DNA of 64,000 nt from Ixodes scapularis (GCF_016920785.2 NW_024609846.1:121981473-122045472), one strand, 5' to 3'. Numbered from the stretch's first letter, positions 12,528 through 23,281 are shown. Translations and numbers: made by a program. Notes: a model not told the origin generated them from the sequence alone.

Positions 12528-15500
12528 AGCTCACGTGCTCATGTGCTCGTGTAGGGCAAAAAAATTTAAAAAAAAAATGATGAAAGAAATGCTTGCGCAG
12601 TCGACAGGATTCGAACCTGTGCGGGGAGACCCCAATAGATTTCTAGTCCATCGCCTTAACCACTCGGCCACGACTGCGGGACGACTAGGGGGCTCTGAGA
12701 TGTGGTAGTAACTCAAGAGCTGGGGATGTCATGGATGAAACGTCGCATGTAGCCGCTCAACGTCTATACAGGAGAGGGCGCTGCGGTCAAATGCGTATAT
12801 AATCGCGTTAAACTTTGCATGCATTGGCTCAACGTTTATAGACGAGAGGGCGCTGCGGTCAAATGCTCAAAGGTGTATATAACCACGTTCCCATACCACA
12901 TATTCTCTTTCTGACATGGATGAAAACGAACGAAAGGCTCGGCATGCTGCGGCTCAGTGTCTACGCACACAAGCACCACCAGAGCTTCGCCCACATCAAC
13001 ATCATTCACCACGTGGAGATGCGGCCAATTTTTTTTTTCGTGCGCGCCCGTTTTCTTTTTGCCGGGGCCGCGCCACGACGGGAAGGGAAGGGGAGGGCAG
13101 CGTCTCCTCAATTTTGAAAACTCGTCATGGCCGCCCGAACAAAATGGCCGTGCGGCTTCCTCCGGCGCATATGTCCTGAAGGGTCACGTGATCTCTCCAC
13201 AGATCCGCTAAAACAATTTTGATGCATGGTGCTGTGGTCTGACAGAAATGATCGAGACAGACGCCCTAGGTCTCTAAGAAAACTGTAACCGGTCTCTTAC
13301 ACCCTTTAGAAGTTCTTAAAGGGTACGCCAGGACCATTAGAAAAATTTGACGGACATCCCAAACACGTCAAACGTTTTTGATGGGTACGTCAAAACATCT
13401 ACGAAATCCTGGGGGGCCTCATAGACGAATATTTAATAGATCCCGTAGATCTTTCCGTTCGCACGGTACAAGATGACGATCGTATAAAACTTTTCATTGC
13501 ACTGCGTCCTGGTCCAGTTTCAGCAAAGTGGTAAATATAACGTGGCGTTGTCGCTATGCCATACCTTATAATATTGAAGAACCATGAAACTTTGTCTTTC
13601 CCTCCTGAGTGTTTGTTATTGAAAGCTATATTGTTTTTGTCATGTGGGCCACACAAGAGCCATCGATTTTTTTAAAAATTTGTTTAGATGCGTCTTTGGT
13701 GATTTACACCTAGATATCTATAAGTACGAGCTTCTAAGTTTATTCTATAGCGAAATATCAAATCCAGTTCTAGAGAGATATATTTGTTTTTGTTGTCTGG
13801 ATGCGTAACCGACATCTTCCGCCTTCTGCTTCAACAGTGCCAGACGAGATACTGCCCACTTCTGCGGGACACTGTTCTCGAAATGAGGACATCGGCAGGA
13901 TGTCTACCTGCCAACAGAACCTGGGAGACCACCGGAATAGCAGCTGTGTGGCGAAGCAAGGCAAGGTCTAGTGCAGGGGTGGCCAAGTTGCGGCTCGCGA
14001 GCCGCATGTGGCTCTTCGCGTGTTAAAGTGCGGCTCGCGAGCCGCATGTGGCTCTTCGCGTGTTAAAGTGCGGCTCGCGACTCGCTCCCCCCCCCCCCCC
14101 CCCCCCACACACACACACATACTTGCCCAAAAAGACAAATGGAACGGATTTTAAATTGAAAGACAGGTAGCGGTTTGGTAGTCTTGTGCTACTGCTACCT
14201 CATGTACAGTTGGGCTGCTGTTGACTCGAATAGGTTGAAAGTGGTTCGAGTTTCGTTTATAGCTCTAAACAAATGTCGCTCCCCCCCCCCCCCCCCCCCC
14301 CCCGCGGCTCTTGCAAGTTCCATGGTTCTGTTTGCGGCTCTTAGGCCGGGTCAGCCTGGCCACCCCTGGCTAGTGCAACCACGATCCTTAGTTTTTCACC
14401 TTGTTACATAAAACACATAAACACGAATACACTTAATAGTCACAAAACAGTTGGTGGTCAAAGATCGCAATCTGATACCCCTAGAAAAAAACAAATCTGA
14501 AAAAAAATGTAAGAAACCTTTTATATTGAAGCTGGTCAGCACATTAATGATCCTTGTTTGTGTCGTTTTTTTTTCTTCGTTTTATTCAACCACGGGGTAA
14601 AAAATAGTGGTGCCACACCCGCGGGTAAAGGTCGACCCAGCCTGATACCTTTTAATGAAGTGTTTTTTTGCTCTGATACATTTTAACTGGTTTGAACAGT
14701 TTGAATTTGTGTCGCTATCATACGTACACCCATGAAAGGTCATTGACGTCTATGCAGCATTTCCCCTTTAGGAGCATGATAAATTTTCGTTTTCCCTAGA
14801 TTCTGTTACAATATGGTAAAAATAATGTGCTCAATATGTCTTTATAACAGAGCTGGACGATGTGAAAGGGAAGAGCTCCGAACCTGGCGTAAGCAGCAGC
14901 CTGCCTTCTTTCGAAGGCAGGCGGGACAAGAGATGTCAAGACCAAAGCGAGAAGGCCATTCACTTATGCCGATTCTGCCCTTATTCCAGCCGTCACTCAA
15001 CGGCCGTCACATATCATGAAAGAACGCACACGGGAGACCGCCCCTTCAGATGCAACGTCTGCAAGAAGGTATTCATGACAAGAAATATTTTGGAGATTCA
15101 TGCAAGGACGCACACAGACTTGAGGCCCTTCAAATGCACCACCTGTCCAAAAGATTTTAGGTGGAAGTCCTCCTTGAAAATCCACGAAAGGGGGCACACA
15201 AATGAAAAGCCTTACGAATGTAGCACTTGCGGCAAAAGATTTGTGTCAAAAAGCAGGCTGGGAGGTCATCAGGCGAGACATTCAGACGCAAGACCTTATA
15301 AATGCCCGACCTGCCATAAGGAATTTCGATTGAAATCGTCCTTGGATTCTCACAATATAATGCACATGGGTGGACGACCTTACAAATGCAACGCTTGTTG
15401 TGAAGCCTTCACCAAGAGAGATCATCTGGTGCTTCACCAAATTATTCACACGGGCAAAGAGCCATTCAAGTGTTCCGCTTGTCCAAGAGTATTTCGATGG

Positions 15501-16337
15501 AGGTCCCAGTTGGATCTTCACAAAAGCATTCACACTAGCGAAAAGCCCTACAAATGTGAAACTTGTGGCAAAGAATTCAAGTGGAAGTTCAACTTCACGT
15601 CTCACCAAGCGAAACACACGGGTGTAAAGCGCTTCAAGTGCCTCATTTGCTCAAAAGAGTTTCACTGGAGGTCTAGCCTGAGTATCCACGAAAAAGTTCA
15701 CAAACTTGAAAACCCTTACCGATGCAACACATGCACACAACCGTTTCGATCACAATCTGCTTTGACACGGCATGCATGGTGTCACAAAAATATAAGGCCA
15801 CTATTCAAACATTCCAACTACCCAAATACGTTTCAATTGAAGTCTGGATTGAATAATAATGAATTAATTCCCAAGGATTATTCACAGGGTCTCTACAAGT
15901 GCAGCACTTCTGAGGGGGTATGCAGAGATGATAGACATTCAAATGCTCATCCGGCCATTCGCACTGAAAAGATGGCCGCTCAATGGTCCACTTTCAATAG
16001 AAAGGATTGTGAAGATATCCTTGACGGTATCCACATGAGTGAAATGGCTCACATGTCCAAGGCCTGTGACGTGGCGGTCGCTGAGGTGCGGCACCTAAAT
16101 GCCAACCAGGCAACTTGTTCGAGAGAAGAGTTGTCGAATTGCCCCACCGAACCATGTGTATTTCAATTGAAGCTCCCCTTTCAATTGAGGCTTCCCTCGA
16201 ATGTTAGTTCACTCGTTTATAAAGGGAAGATCTACAAATGCAGCACATGCACCATGGCATTCACCGATGAACATCTCTTGAAAGCTCACCAGGCAGTTCA
16301 CCAAAATGAGATCCGTTGCGATTCTCCACCTGCCTAG
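5627..16337 (+). CDS. C2H2 zinc-finger protein, three coding exons
   Basis: ATG at 5652 opens a 50-codon leader (5627-5802). It joins in phase 1 to a 123-nt exon (13838-13960) and then to the 1487-nt zinc-finger exon (14851-16337, TAG stop). The joined protein is about 585 residues. The leader has no domain I can name. The last exon carries 11 intact C2H2 fingers, so a nuclear sequence-specific DNA-binding role is expected. In-frame stops upstream of the ATG within the first exon support that start. The first intron has a GT donor. The second needs a GC donor (CAAG|GCAAGG) to keep frame. Its DNA target and partners are unknown. Confidence 0.78.
5974..6162. mobile_element. MITE-like element with TATAGACCTTT ends
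   Basis: Left end TATAGACCTTTGCAG, right end CTGGAAAGGTCTATT, inverted to each other. About 190 bp, no coding content. It belongs to a loose set of elements here that start TATAGAC. Confidence 0.5.
6231..6601. mobile_element. TA-flanked element with CTTCGTCTCAT termini
   Basis: TA, then CTTCGTCTCATCCTACGATG; the right end is CATCGTAGAATGAGACGAAG, then TA. Inverted termini of about 30 bp and TA duplication resemble Tc1/mariner-type non-autonomous elements. One of five such elements in the window. Confidence 0.7.
6602..9890. other. Intron of the zinc-finger gene, no gene seen
   Basis: Part of the 8 kb intron between exons A2 and B2. The open frames at 7331-7804 and 7832-8035 have no recognised domain. 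8950-9310 contains GTAGGCGGGAATTTGTGG and related phrases that may be old retroelement sequence; I cannot confirm this. Confidence 0.4.
9891..10100 (+). repeat. Degenerate 20-bp minisatellite beginning CCCTATTGAA
   Basis: Starts CCCCCTATTGAATAG, then repeats units like CCCTTCAGCCCATCAAA about ten times with variation. The start matches the CCCTATTG end of the elements at 10881 and 62000, but I see no clear matching right end. The open frame across it is low-complexity. Confidence 0.45.
10101..10880. other. No gene seen
   Basis: Unique-looking intron sequence. Overlapping minus-strand frames at 10291-10712 are short and unrecognised. Confidence 0.4.
10881..12385. mobile_element. CCCTATTG-ended element with minisatellite arms
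   Basis: Left end CCCTATTGGAAAAAAACAG, right end CTGATTTTTTCAATAGGG, inverted. The left arm (10905-11236) is a degenerate array of CTGGTCAAGCTGGTCATGCT-type units. The right arm (about 11975-12366) is the opposite-strand version, AACCAGCATGACCAGCATGC, including five near-identical 69-70 bp units. About 740 bp of non-repeated sequence sits between the arms. No transposase is visible. Confidence 0.6.
12019..12366. repeat. Five-copy 69-70 bp minisatellite
   Basis: Units start at 12019, 12089, 12158, 12228 and 12297, each CCAGCATGACCAGCATGCCA followed by a C/A variant, GGGCATGCTGGG and AGCTTGAAGCTGGGACC. Alternating 70/69/70/69 spacing, and alternating GCCAAG/GCCACA variants in the later units, suggest duplication of a two-unit block. 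Confidence 0.95.
12435..12526. repeat. (GTGCTC)n hexamer array
   Basis: About 15 perfect GTGCTC units, ending in GTGAGCTCACGTG. It lies 70 bp beyond the 3' end of tRNA-Ser. Confidence 0.97.
12556..12580 (-). terminator. Pol III T-run after tRNA-Ser
   Basis: About 17-20 bases past the tRNA 3' end the minus strand has a long T run followed by AAA and another T run, which would terminate RNA polymerase III. Confidence 0.6.
12596..12677 (-). tRNA. tRNA-Ser(AGA)
   Basis: The minus strand reads GCAGTCGTGGCCGAGTGG at the 5' end (A box TGGCCGAGTGG), anticodon loop CTAGAAA with AGA, a long type-II variable arm (GGGGTCTCCCC), B box GGTTCGAATCC, and CGACTGC closing a perfect 7-bp acceptor stem with discriminator G. 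The anticodon stem has one G-U pair. There is no intron. It closely matches animal tRNA-Ser(AGA). A (GTGCTC)n array lies about 70 bp past its 3' end. Confidence 0.97.
12753..12890 (+). promoter_or_regulatory. Duplicated TATA-containing promoter-like segment
   Basis: GCTCAACGTCTATACAGGAG ... GCGCTGCGGTCAAATGCG-TATATAA occurs at 12758 and again, with small changes, at 12828. The second ends GGTGTATATAACCACG, 36 bp before the ATG at 12916. A core promoter for the STPR-like fragment is inferred from the TATAA and spacing only. Confidence 0.35.
12916..13040 (+). pseudogene. STPR-like repeat protein fragment
   Basis: ATG at 12916 gives MDENERKARHAAAQCLRTQA then PPELRPHQHHS. ERKARHAAAQ and PPELR resemble one unit of the about 23-residue, Arg-rich STPR repeats of multi-copy arthropod (including tick) proteins, a DNA-binding repeat type. 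The frame then runs into low-complexity F/R sequence with no further unit, so it is a truncated start of such a gene. Family assignment is from memory. Confidence 0.35.
13041..13837. other. No gene seen
   Basis: GC-rich stretch to about 13200 following the STPR-like fragment, then unique AT-rich intron up to exon B2. Confidence 0.4.
13838..13960 (+). CDS. Exon B2 of the zinc-finger gene (123 nt, GC donor)
   Basis: Acceptor CTTCAACAG. Phase 1 at both ends gives VPDEILPTSAGHCSRNEDIG and on to VAKQ. The length is identical to exon B1 at 3421-3543, which supports homology although the residues have diverged. The donor that keeps frame is AAG|GCAAGG. The GT five bases downstream puts the next exon into a stop. 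A hAT-like element begins only 14 bases beyond the exon end. Confidence 0.65.
13974..14368 (+). mobile_element. hAT-like non-autonomous element, copy 2
   Basis: Same termini as copy 1. It holds a tandem duplication of about 40 bp near its start (CGGCTCGCGAGCCGCATGTG unit twice) and two long C runs. Flanks share CTAGTG in slightly shifted register. It lies in the intron right after exon B2, 13 bases beyond the last exon base. Confidence 0.8.
14851..16337 (+). CDS. Zinc-finger exon: 10 tandem C2H2 fingers, degenerate spacer, 1 terminal finger
   Basis: Acceptor TTTATAACAG precedes AG-CTG-GAC, in phase 1. A short linker precedes finger 1 (LCRFCPYSS...YHERTH). Fingers 2-10 follow at about 28-residue spacing with TGEKP-like linkers such as HTNEKPY and HTSEKPY; several share FRWKSSL or FRWRSQL recognition-helix starts. 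After finger 10 (YRCNTC...HAWCH) the next units have lost their Cys or His (PLFKHSNYPNTFQLKSG, YKCSTSEGVCRDDRHS). A single intact finger, YKCSTCTMAF...HQAVH, closes the protein. AATAAA at 16717 is a plausible poly(A) signal. Confidence 0.95.
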
Positions 16338-16716
16338 CAGATGGATGTTTTTGGGAGTCAGCCTTGGATAATGATCAATGTTGTCACATGAGTGAATGTT
16401 TTTGCTGTCTGAAGTTTAAGACAACGAATTCATTGAGAGACAGTTATGGGTTCATTTGCCCGAGTGATTCATGTTTTCTTAAACCCATATATACTTGATG
16501 CTTGGGGGTTTACGATCCTACCTACACGGATATCTATGTCCGAAGTCCTAGATGTCCGAAATTGCTCGGTAAGGAATAGACACACGTTTCTAAATGACGA
16601 CGGTGCTCTAAAAAAAAAAAAAAAAAAAGAAAACAGCACTCTTGGCGAGCATTTATTTAAAGCTTTCTGTATGCTCCAAAATCGTTCTTTTCCTGTTAGT
16701 TGATAATAGTGTCCCA

Positions 16717-16722
16717 AATAAA
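16717..16722 (+). promoter_or_regulatory. Candidate poly(A) signal of the zinc-finger gene
   Basis: AATAAA about 380 bp after the TAG stop, in a suitable position for the 3' end. Assigned by motif and location only. Confidence 0.4.
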
Positions 16723-16917
16723 AAGAAATCATCAGAATGTACAATTGTCTAAAATTACAGAACAACAACATAGTAAGATAATTCGAATGGGCAAAAATAA
16801 CCATCATGAAAGTTTCGAGCGACAGCGTCACTCAAATATTAACTACCAAAAGTTTAAGCGAGCCCACTAAAGCACTTCAAAAACGTGAAAAAAAAAAAAA
16901 ACAAAAAAACCTTAATG

Positions 16918-17728
16918 TATAGACCATTCTATTTAGCGCTCTCTGGGCGGCACCATTTTGTTCGACAGCAGCGCCCTCTCCGTACATCCGGGAAATTCAG
17001 CGGGTTCGGTGGGGTAAAACGAGAGAGAGGGCACGCGCCTGACTCCGCTAGCAGACGACATAACGGGAGGTTGCCGTTCTCCATCTTTGGGCTGTATCGG
17101 CGGGCTGCACGGAACATCGAACTCTCGCTCGTGGCTGCCGTTGTGAAGTGGTTCGCGTTCTTGGAATAGTTATGGCTACTCCAAAATCAGCCTAGAGCTC
17201 CATGTTGTTCTGCTTCGGTAAATGATCAACTGACATATCTTTTTTTCCGTTACTTAAATAGCAGTTCAGTCAGCCGGCAGTACTACCCTCAACTACTGCG
17301 TGTATTGCGGCAGGAGAGCACGTTTTTATTTATTATTTCAGACATCCACTCATGGTCGCTAAAGACCTACACCAGTACGAACTTTGTACGGTGAAAAAGG
17401 TACAGCCACCGGATTCACTTTTCGCCGGAGAGACCGGCCAGTCCGATTCAGTTTTCCTTATTTTTATTTTTTTTGCACGCAGATAACAGCGCAATTGCAC
17501 TCTGTTAGTCTTTTTATCTAGCATAATATTACACGACAACTGGCACACCAAAGTCTGCGCATCTGCGCTTGAAAGTTCCAAAATGACGCGATTTTAAACA
17601 GAGTTTGCACGCCAGCCGGACGCTAGCTACAGCCCACTCGGCGGAGCGGACGAGATGCGGGGTGAGAGGGGGAGTGCATTTTTTTCTCTTTTACCCTCTC
17701 TGCTATGACCCTAATGGAACGGTCTATA
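16918..17728. mobile_element. Element with TATAGACC-TTC inverted ends
   Basis: Left end TATAGACCATTCTA, right end TGGAACGGTCTATA. Both ends are followed inward by gene-poor GC-rich sequence (CGGCACCATTTTG and similar). About 810 bp, no protein recognised. hAT copy 3 is inserted at its right edge. Confidence 0.5.
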
Positions 17729-17731
17729 GAT

Positions 17732-18085
17732 CAGGGGAGGCCAAGCTGCGGCTCTTGGCGTGTTGAAGTGCGGCTCGCGGCTCTCTCTCCTACCTCCCCC
17801 CCTCCCCCCCCCGCCAACCTCCCGGTCACACGAGCAGTTCTCCCAAAAGAGAAATGGAATGCGTTTTAAATCGAAAGACAGGCTGCGGTTTGGCAGTCTT
17901 GTGCTACTGCTACCTTACGCAGAGGTGGACTGCGTTTGACTCGGATAGAGTGAAAGTACTTCGAGTTTCGTCTATTGCTCTAGACAAGTTTGCCCCCCCC
18001 CCCCCCCCCCCCCCCCCCCCGCGGCTCTTGGAAGTTTTGTGGTTTTGTTTGCGGCTCTTAGGCCGGGTCAGCCTGGCCACCCCTG
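17732..18085 (+). mobile_element. hAT-like non-autonomous element, copy 3
   Basis: Starts CAGGGGAGGCCAAGCTGCGG, ends GGCCACCCCTG. Flanking 8-mers CTATAGAT and GTATAGAT differ at one base. The left target duplication covers the right end of the TATAGACC element at 16918-17728, so this copy inserted into that older element. Confidence 0.8.
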
Positions 18086-18306
18086 GTATAGATCATAGTT
18101 TCTAAAAAGTCAGCGTAGAATATGTTTTGAAATCGTTAACATTAGTATAATCGTATTTACACCCAGACCTGTAGACTCTGGTTGTATCACGTCGCTTGAT
18201 TTGGTTGCGTGAAGCGTCCCGCGACGCGACACGATACGTCACATGATTCTGAGGACATCACTTTTATACTGTAGAAGAACTTGTAGTTGGGCTAGTTGGT
18301 AAACGT

Positions 18307-18415
18307 TGGTATTCATGTTGCAAGGTGCAAAAACACGGACACAAGTGAGAAAGGCGCCTGTTTTGTCTCTTTCTCTCTTGTGTCCGTGTTTGTGCGCCTT
18401 GCAACATGAATACCA
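18307..18415. repeat. Imperfect hairpin of about 45 bp arms
   Basis: TGGTATTCATGTTGCAAGGT ... CACGGACACAAG is followed 15 bp later by its inverse, CTTGTGTCCGTG ... CCTTGCAACATGAATACCA. Short foldback element; no coding content. Confidence 0.85.
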
Positions 18416-18989
18416 TCACTTTTATGTTGCTTGTTTGTGCCGAATTTGTGTTGGCCTTTTCCTATATAGCTAATTTTATCATATTTTCTACGCTATAATG
18501 CCTTTTTTTTTTTTTAGAATGAAAAACAGCGCTCGTTGCGCATGCTCTGAATATGAATATACTTTTTATCGCGCTGACCTACACCAATGTACAAAGACTA
18601 GTTTTTAAGCACCCATTTAGAATTCTTTTCTCAGGTACAGATTATCACACCACCGCAATACTTATCGGCACGCGTTAGCAATAGACGAAAAGTCAGTATT
18701 CCGTATTGCAGCACAAACACGCTTTATAATTATTGTGTTTTCTCCATCTCATTGAACTTGAATCACCTCGCCACATTAGTTCTTGAAATGGTTGATACTA
18801 ACAATTGTATCCTTTATTGTATCAACGAGCTTTGAAGGAAATCTGCAGCGAAACTGTAGCGCCCATTTTATTATCTAAATGTCAACCCCGTTCTGGTCAC
18901 ACCACAGATACACCCCTTTTTGGCTCGAAAAGACACCAAAGCATTATTTAAAAGGAATAAACCGAATGGCGCTACGTCACGATATCCAC
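18416..18989. other. No gene seen
   Basis: AT-rich intergenic sequence with a T-run at 18502; nothing recognised. Confidence 0.4.
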
Positions 18990-18993
18990 TTAA

Positions 18994-19668
18994 AGACCGA
19001 CCAACAAAACCATTTTCCGCAAGGTAGGAAAATGACCCTCGCGCCCTCCTCTTTTCACCCTCTCCCAAAAATCACGTGACGGCAGGGGCTCGTTTCGTGT
19101 CGGCTTTTTCCGTAGGGATAATCCTCAAAAACCGCGAAATGAGCGGCTAGCTGCGAGCGCCACAACGACCTTGAGACGTCCAGGTGTCTTCCCTCGTTGA
19201 CGCGGGCACGCTCAATCCGCGAGATTGAGGAAGCCAGCGCGACCGAACGCTTTTTTCCATGAGCTGCAGGTCCGAGGCCGCTCGGTCGGTCGAGATCGAG
19301 GGGTCTTGGTATGCTGGGTTCGTTCCAGCAGCCGCTTTCTGGCATCGCGCGGCTGCTGGAACCATTCCCGTGTCTGCACAAGGATTGGCTTGCGCAATAA
19401 AGGGTTCAGGTCGTTGATAATTCATTTATTTTTGAAACTTATAAATCAAGTGGCTTTCCCTAATCTCTTCATGACTGTTTGAAACACATCTCTCATAGGT
19501 TGTTCATCCCATTTTGGACTCGTTTGCGTATTTATTAGTCCTTACCTCTGCTTGATGACTGTGTGCTAAATTGATAAAGACCTTTAAATATTGGCGGGGG
19601 CTTGCGAGATCAAGGCTGTCCCGGATTTACCCGAAATTGGAAAGATTGGCGTCAGGAGGAGTTGAAGA
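18994..19668 (+). repeat. Outer left arm of the foldback
   Basis: Matches 22608-23281 in inverse orientation, for example AAATCACGTGACGGCAGGGG at 19067 and its inverse at 23193. The open frames in both arms are shared by symmetry and are not separate genes. Confidence 0.9.
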
Positions 19669-20210
19669 AGCAAACTGAAAATCTTGCTTCTAATGAAGAC
19701 GGCACAATCGTAAGATAGGTCTTTCCTTCACTTGCCTCCACAACGCACCATCGTTTGCACTATCGCAACTTCTCAGTAACATAGCTGTATACCACATTTT
19801 ACTCATGGTTACTATAGATATGGCCCCGTAGGCTTTCCCGTTATGAGCTAGTCGACTTTTTAACGACCGGCGACTCTCCTGAGTGAGAATAAATATTATC
19901 ACCTTCCCACAACAACCACCCCTTTCTCCCCCCTCCCTTTCCTGAGTTGGGGAGATATCAGGCCACTCCAGGAAGCAGCCTGCAGACTGCGCTTTTCGGC
20001 TACACATTCTCAACACATTCGAACGTGGAAGTAAACACATTGCATGAACGACGCCCAGTTTTGTTTGCAACCTAAATAATGTGGCTGTATACTATTGGGA
20101 CCCAATCAATTTCATCATCAATCATTATTTGTTACGATTTCATGGTGAAAGTGTGTTCGTCATGATGCCACAAAAGTGATTGATACAAAGGGAGAAATAG
20201 ATGATTTGCA

Positions 20211-20930
20211 ATTTTCCCAAGCGCCCCGGCCTGCGCGCGCGAGGAATTGTGGGAGAGACTGTCCCTCGCCTGGCCACTCTGCCTTGAGATCGCATTGCCT
20301 TTTCGCTTGCCTTTTCTTAATCCTCTGTTTTTCGATTCCATTACCTATTTTTATCTATTCCAGTGTATTTTTTATTGCTTCTAATTGTTTCTATTCTCCT
20401 CTGTGCGCGATATTTCTTGTATATATAGTATTTGTGTCTTTATTTTGCCTTTTTCGACGGGAGTGCCGACAGACAACACGCCGCTTCGCGCGTCGTTCCC
20501 GGGGTGAGTACTACCATTGCTACGGATTCCTATCGCGCTGTTAGGTGTTCATTTTGGTTTATTTGACCCGCGTGCAGTCGAGAGGAGCCGTTTATGAACA
20601 CCCGCGCAGATGTCATAGGGGTAGGCAGAGCTCTGAATCAACAATCGCGAGGCCAGAGCCGAGTGCGCCGTGATTTGGCCATCCACGCTCCCTCCGTCGA
20701 CTCGCACTATAGCCTATGCCTTCGAGTGCCGCTTACTTGACCAAGATACAGCACGCCGCTTTGTCGTCGCGAATCATTTCTGCGAATGCCTGCGAAACCG
20801 TAACACCATTCGGCATATCCAACGCTGCGGCGCCTGACAACTGCACGCAGCGGCTCGAGCCCTTAGCAAGCGCCGGCGGACAACGTCGCGGCTTGTATGC
20901 GCCTTTGGCATGCATTCATGATCAGTCTGC
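20211..20930 (+). repeat. Inner left arm of the foldback
   Basis: Begins TTGCAATTTTCCCAAGCGCC. Inverse copy at 21302-22013. The arms include GGCCTGCGCGCGCGAGGAAT and CGACGGGAGTGCCGAC. Divergence is visibly higher toward the centre. Confidence 0.85.
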
Positions 20931-21049
20931 TCGGTGATTGTCAGTTGCTGACATCTTGACTCGAGCATAAGCTGACATCTTGACTCGAGAAATAAAATTA
21001 TCGAAGGAACTACGAGTTTCAAGATGACTGCCTGGGCGACAGCACATCT

Positions 21050-21480
21050 CTGCACTTGAAAAAGGGTGTTTGCGACTGAAAACCGCTTAGCAGATAGATT
21101 AAGAAAGCATACCATAAGCGCATACAAGACGCGGCATTGGGCCACCGGCGCTTGCGAAGGGCTCGCGCCGCTGTGCGCAGTTTGTCACGCACATCGCACG
21201 TTCGATATGACGAACGGTGTTACGGCTTCGCAGGCATTCGGATTAATGATTTGCGGCAATACACCTCTGCACTTGAAAAAGGGCGTTGGCAACTGACAAC
21301 CGGTTAGCAGATGGATTACGAAGGCATGCCATAGGCGCATTCAAACCGCGACATTGTGCCGTCGGCGTTTGCGAAGGGATCGCGCCGCAGCGCGCAGTTG
21401 TCAGGCGCCGCAGCGCATATGCCTCAGCCTCGCAAACATTCGGACAAATGGTTCGCGGCGACAAAGCGGCGTGCTGTATC
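21050..21480. repeat. Tandem duplicate of about 216 bp at the foldback centre
   Basis: CTCTGCACTTGAAAAAGGGT at 21050 recurs at 21266 as CTCTGCACTTGAAAAAGGGC, followed by related CGACTGAAAACCG/CAACTGACAACCG and CATTGTGCCG-type sequence. The centre of the foldback is therefore itself duplicated, shifting the symmetry axis. Confidence 0.7.
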
Positions 21481-22013
21481 TTGGTCAAGTAAGCGGCACT
21501 CGAAGGCACACGCTACAGTGCGAGTCAACGGAGCGAGAGCGGGCGGCCAAATCACAGCGCACTCGCGGCTCTCGCGTCGCGATCGTTGATTCAGAGCTCT
21601 GCCTACCCCTATCAGACGTGCGCGGGTGTTCATAAACGGCTCCACTCGACTGCAAGCTAGTCAAATGAACCAAAATGAACAGCTAACCGCTCGATATGAG
21701 TCGGTAGCAACGGTACTCACCCGGGGAACGACGCGCGAAGCGGAGTGTTGTCCGTCGGCACTCCCGTCGAAAAAGCAAAATAAAGACACAAACACTATAT
21801 ATATACAAGAAATATCGCGCGCAGAAGAGAATGGAAACACCAAGAAGCTATAAAAATACACTGGAATAGATAAAAATAGGTAAGGAAATCGAAAGACAGA
21901 GGATTAAGAGGAGGCAAGCGAAAAGGCAATGCGATCTCAAGGCAGAGCGGCAAGGCGAGGGACAGTCTCTTCCACAATTCCTCGCGCGCAGGCCGGGGCG
22001 CTTGGGGCATTTT
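21302..22013 (-). repeat. Inner right arm of the foldback
   Basis: Inverse copy of 20211-20930, ending GGGGCATTTTGCAAAA. Confidence 0.85.
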
Positions 22014-22607
22014 GCAAAAGGTCTATAGGTCCTCGCATTTATTTTGTGGAAATACTCACTCCTGTGGCGCTCTAGTGCGTAAGGTCAAAGCACCCGAGGC
22101 AGTGCTCTATCTCTCTCTCTCTTTTTTTTTTATTCGCGCCACTACAAAAAAATAGCGGCCGAGCAACGAAATTCTATCAAAACCTCGCTTCTTAGAGAAA
22201 GTACACCAGGCTATAGGGTAGTGAATCTGCCAGGGAGTTTGTAGAAATAAAGGGCGACCATTGAATCTAGCCTTCTGTACATCCATGCCCGGGATATTTC
22301 CATTTTCCTTCCACGCGATTAGAAGGCACGACGCTGGGGGAATTTATGTGCACTAACATGCTGCTTCTAAAAGAAAGTACCAGATTTCTAGTGCATGTCA
22401 ACCTACACGTAAATAGTTTAATCAGTGTGCACGAACATTCGCGGCCTGAAGGATGACATGGAAGCATGGCGTAAAGCAGCTTGCTGGAAATATAAGTCTC
22501 TATTGCATTGCACTGGTGTGAAAATTATTACGTATTTTTGTTTTATTTCTTTGCGAAAATAAAAACAGCGTTTAGAAACCGAACACTGTGCGTTTCGAGG
22601 TGCGCTT

Positions 22608-23281
22608 CAACCCCTCCTGACGCTAATCTTTCCAGTTTTGAATAAATCTGGGACAGCGTTGATCGCGCAAGCCCGCGCCAATATTTAAAGGTCTTTATCA
22701 AGTTATAAAACAGTCATCAAGCAGAGGTAAGGACGAATAAATACGTAAAAGAGTCCAAATTGGGATGAACAACCTATGAGAGGAGATGTGTTTCAAACAG
22801 TAATGAAGAGTTTAGGGAAAGCCACCTGATTTATAAGTTTCGGAAACAAAAGTATTATCGACGACCTGAACCCTTTATTGCGCAAGTCAATCCTCTTGCA
22901 GAGACGGGAATGGTTCTAGCAGCCGCGCGATGCCAGAGAGCGGCTGCTGGATTGAACCCAGCATACCAAGACCCCTCGATCTTCACCGACCGAGCGGCCT
23001 CGGACCTGCAGCTCATGGAAAAAAGCGTTCGGTCGCGCTGGCTTCCTCAATCTCGCGGATTGAGCGTGACCGCGTCAACGAGGGAAGACACCTGGACGTC
23101 TCAAGGTCGTTGTGGCGCTCGCAGCTAGCCGCTCATTTCGCGGTTTTTGAGGATTATCCCTACAGAAAATGCCGACACGAAACGAGCCCCTGCCGTCACG
23201 TGATTTTTGGGAGAGGGTGAAAAGAGGAGGGCGCGAGGGCCATTTTCCTACCTTGCGGAAAATGGTTTCGTTGGTCGGTCT
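22608..23281 (-). repeat. Outer right arm of the foldback
   Basis: Inverse copy of 18994-19668. Divergence appears to be a few percent by eye. Confidence 0.9.

Noticed and set aside
12531..12716. 61-codon frame across the tRNA
   Set aside because: It is the translated tRNA-Ser gene and its terminator.
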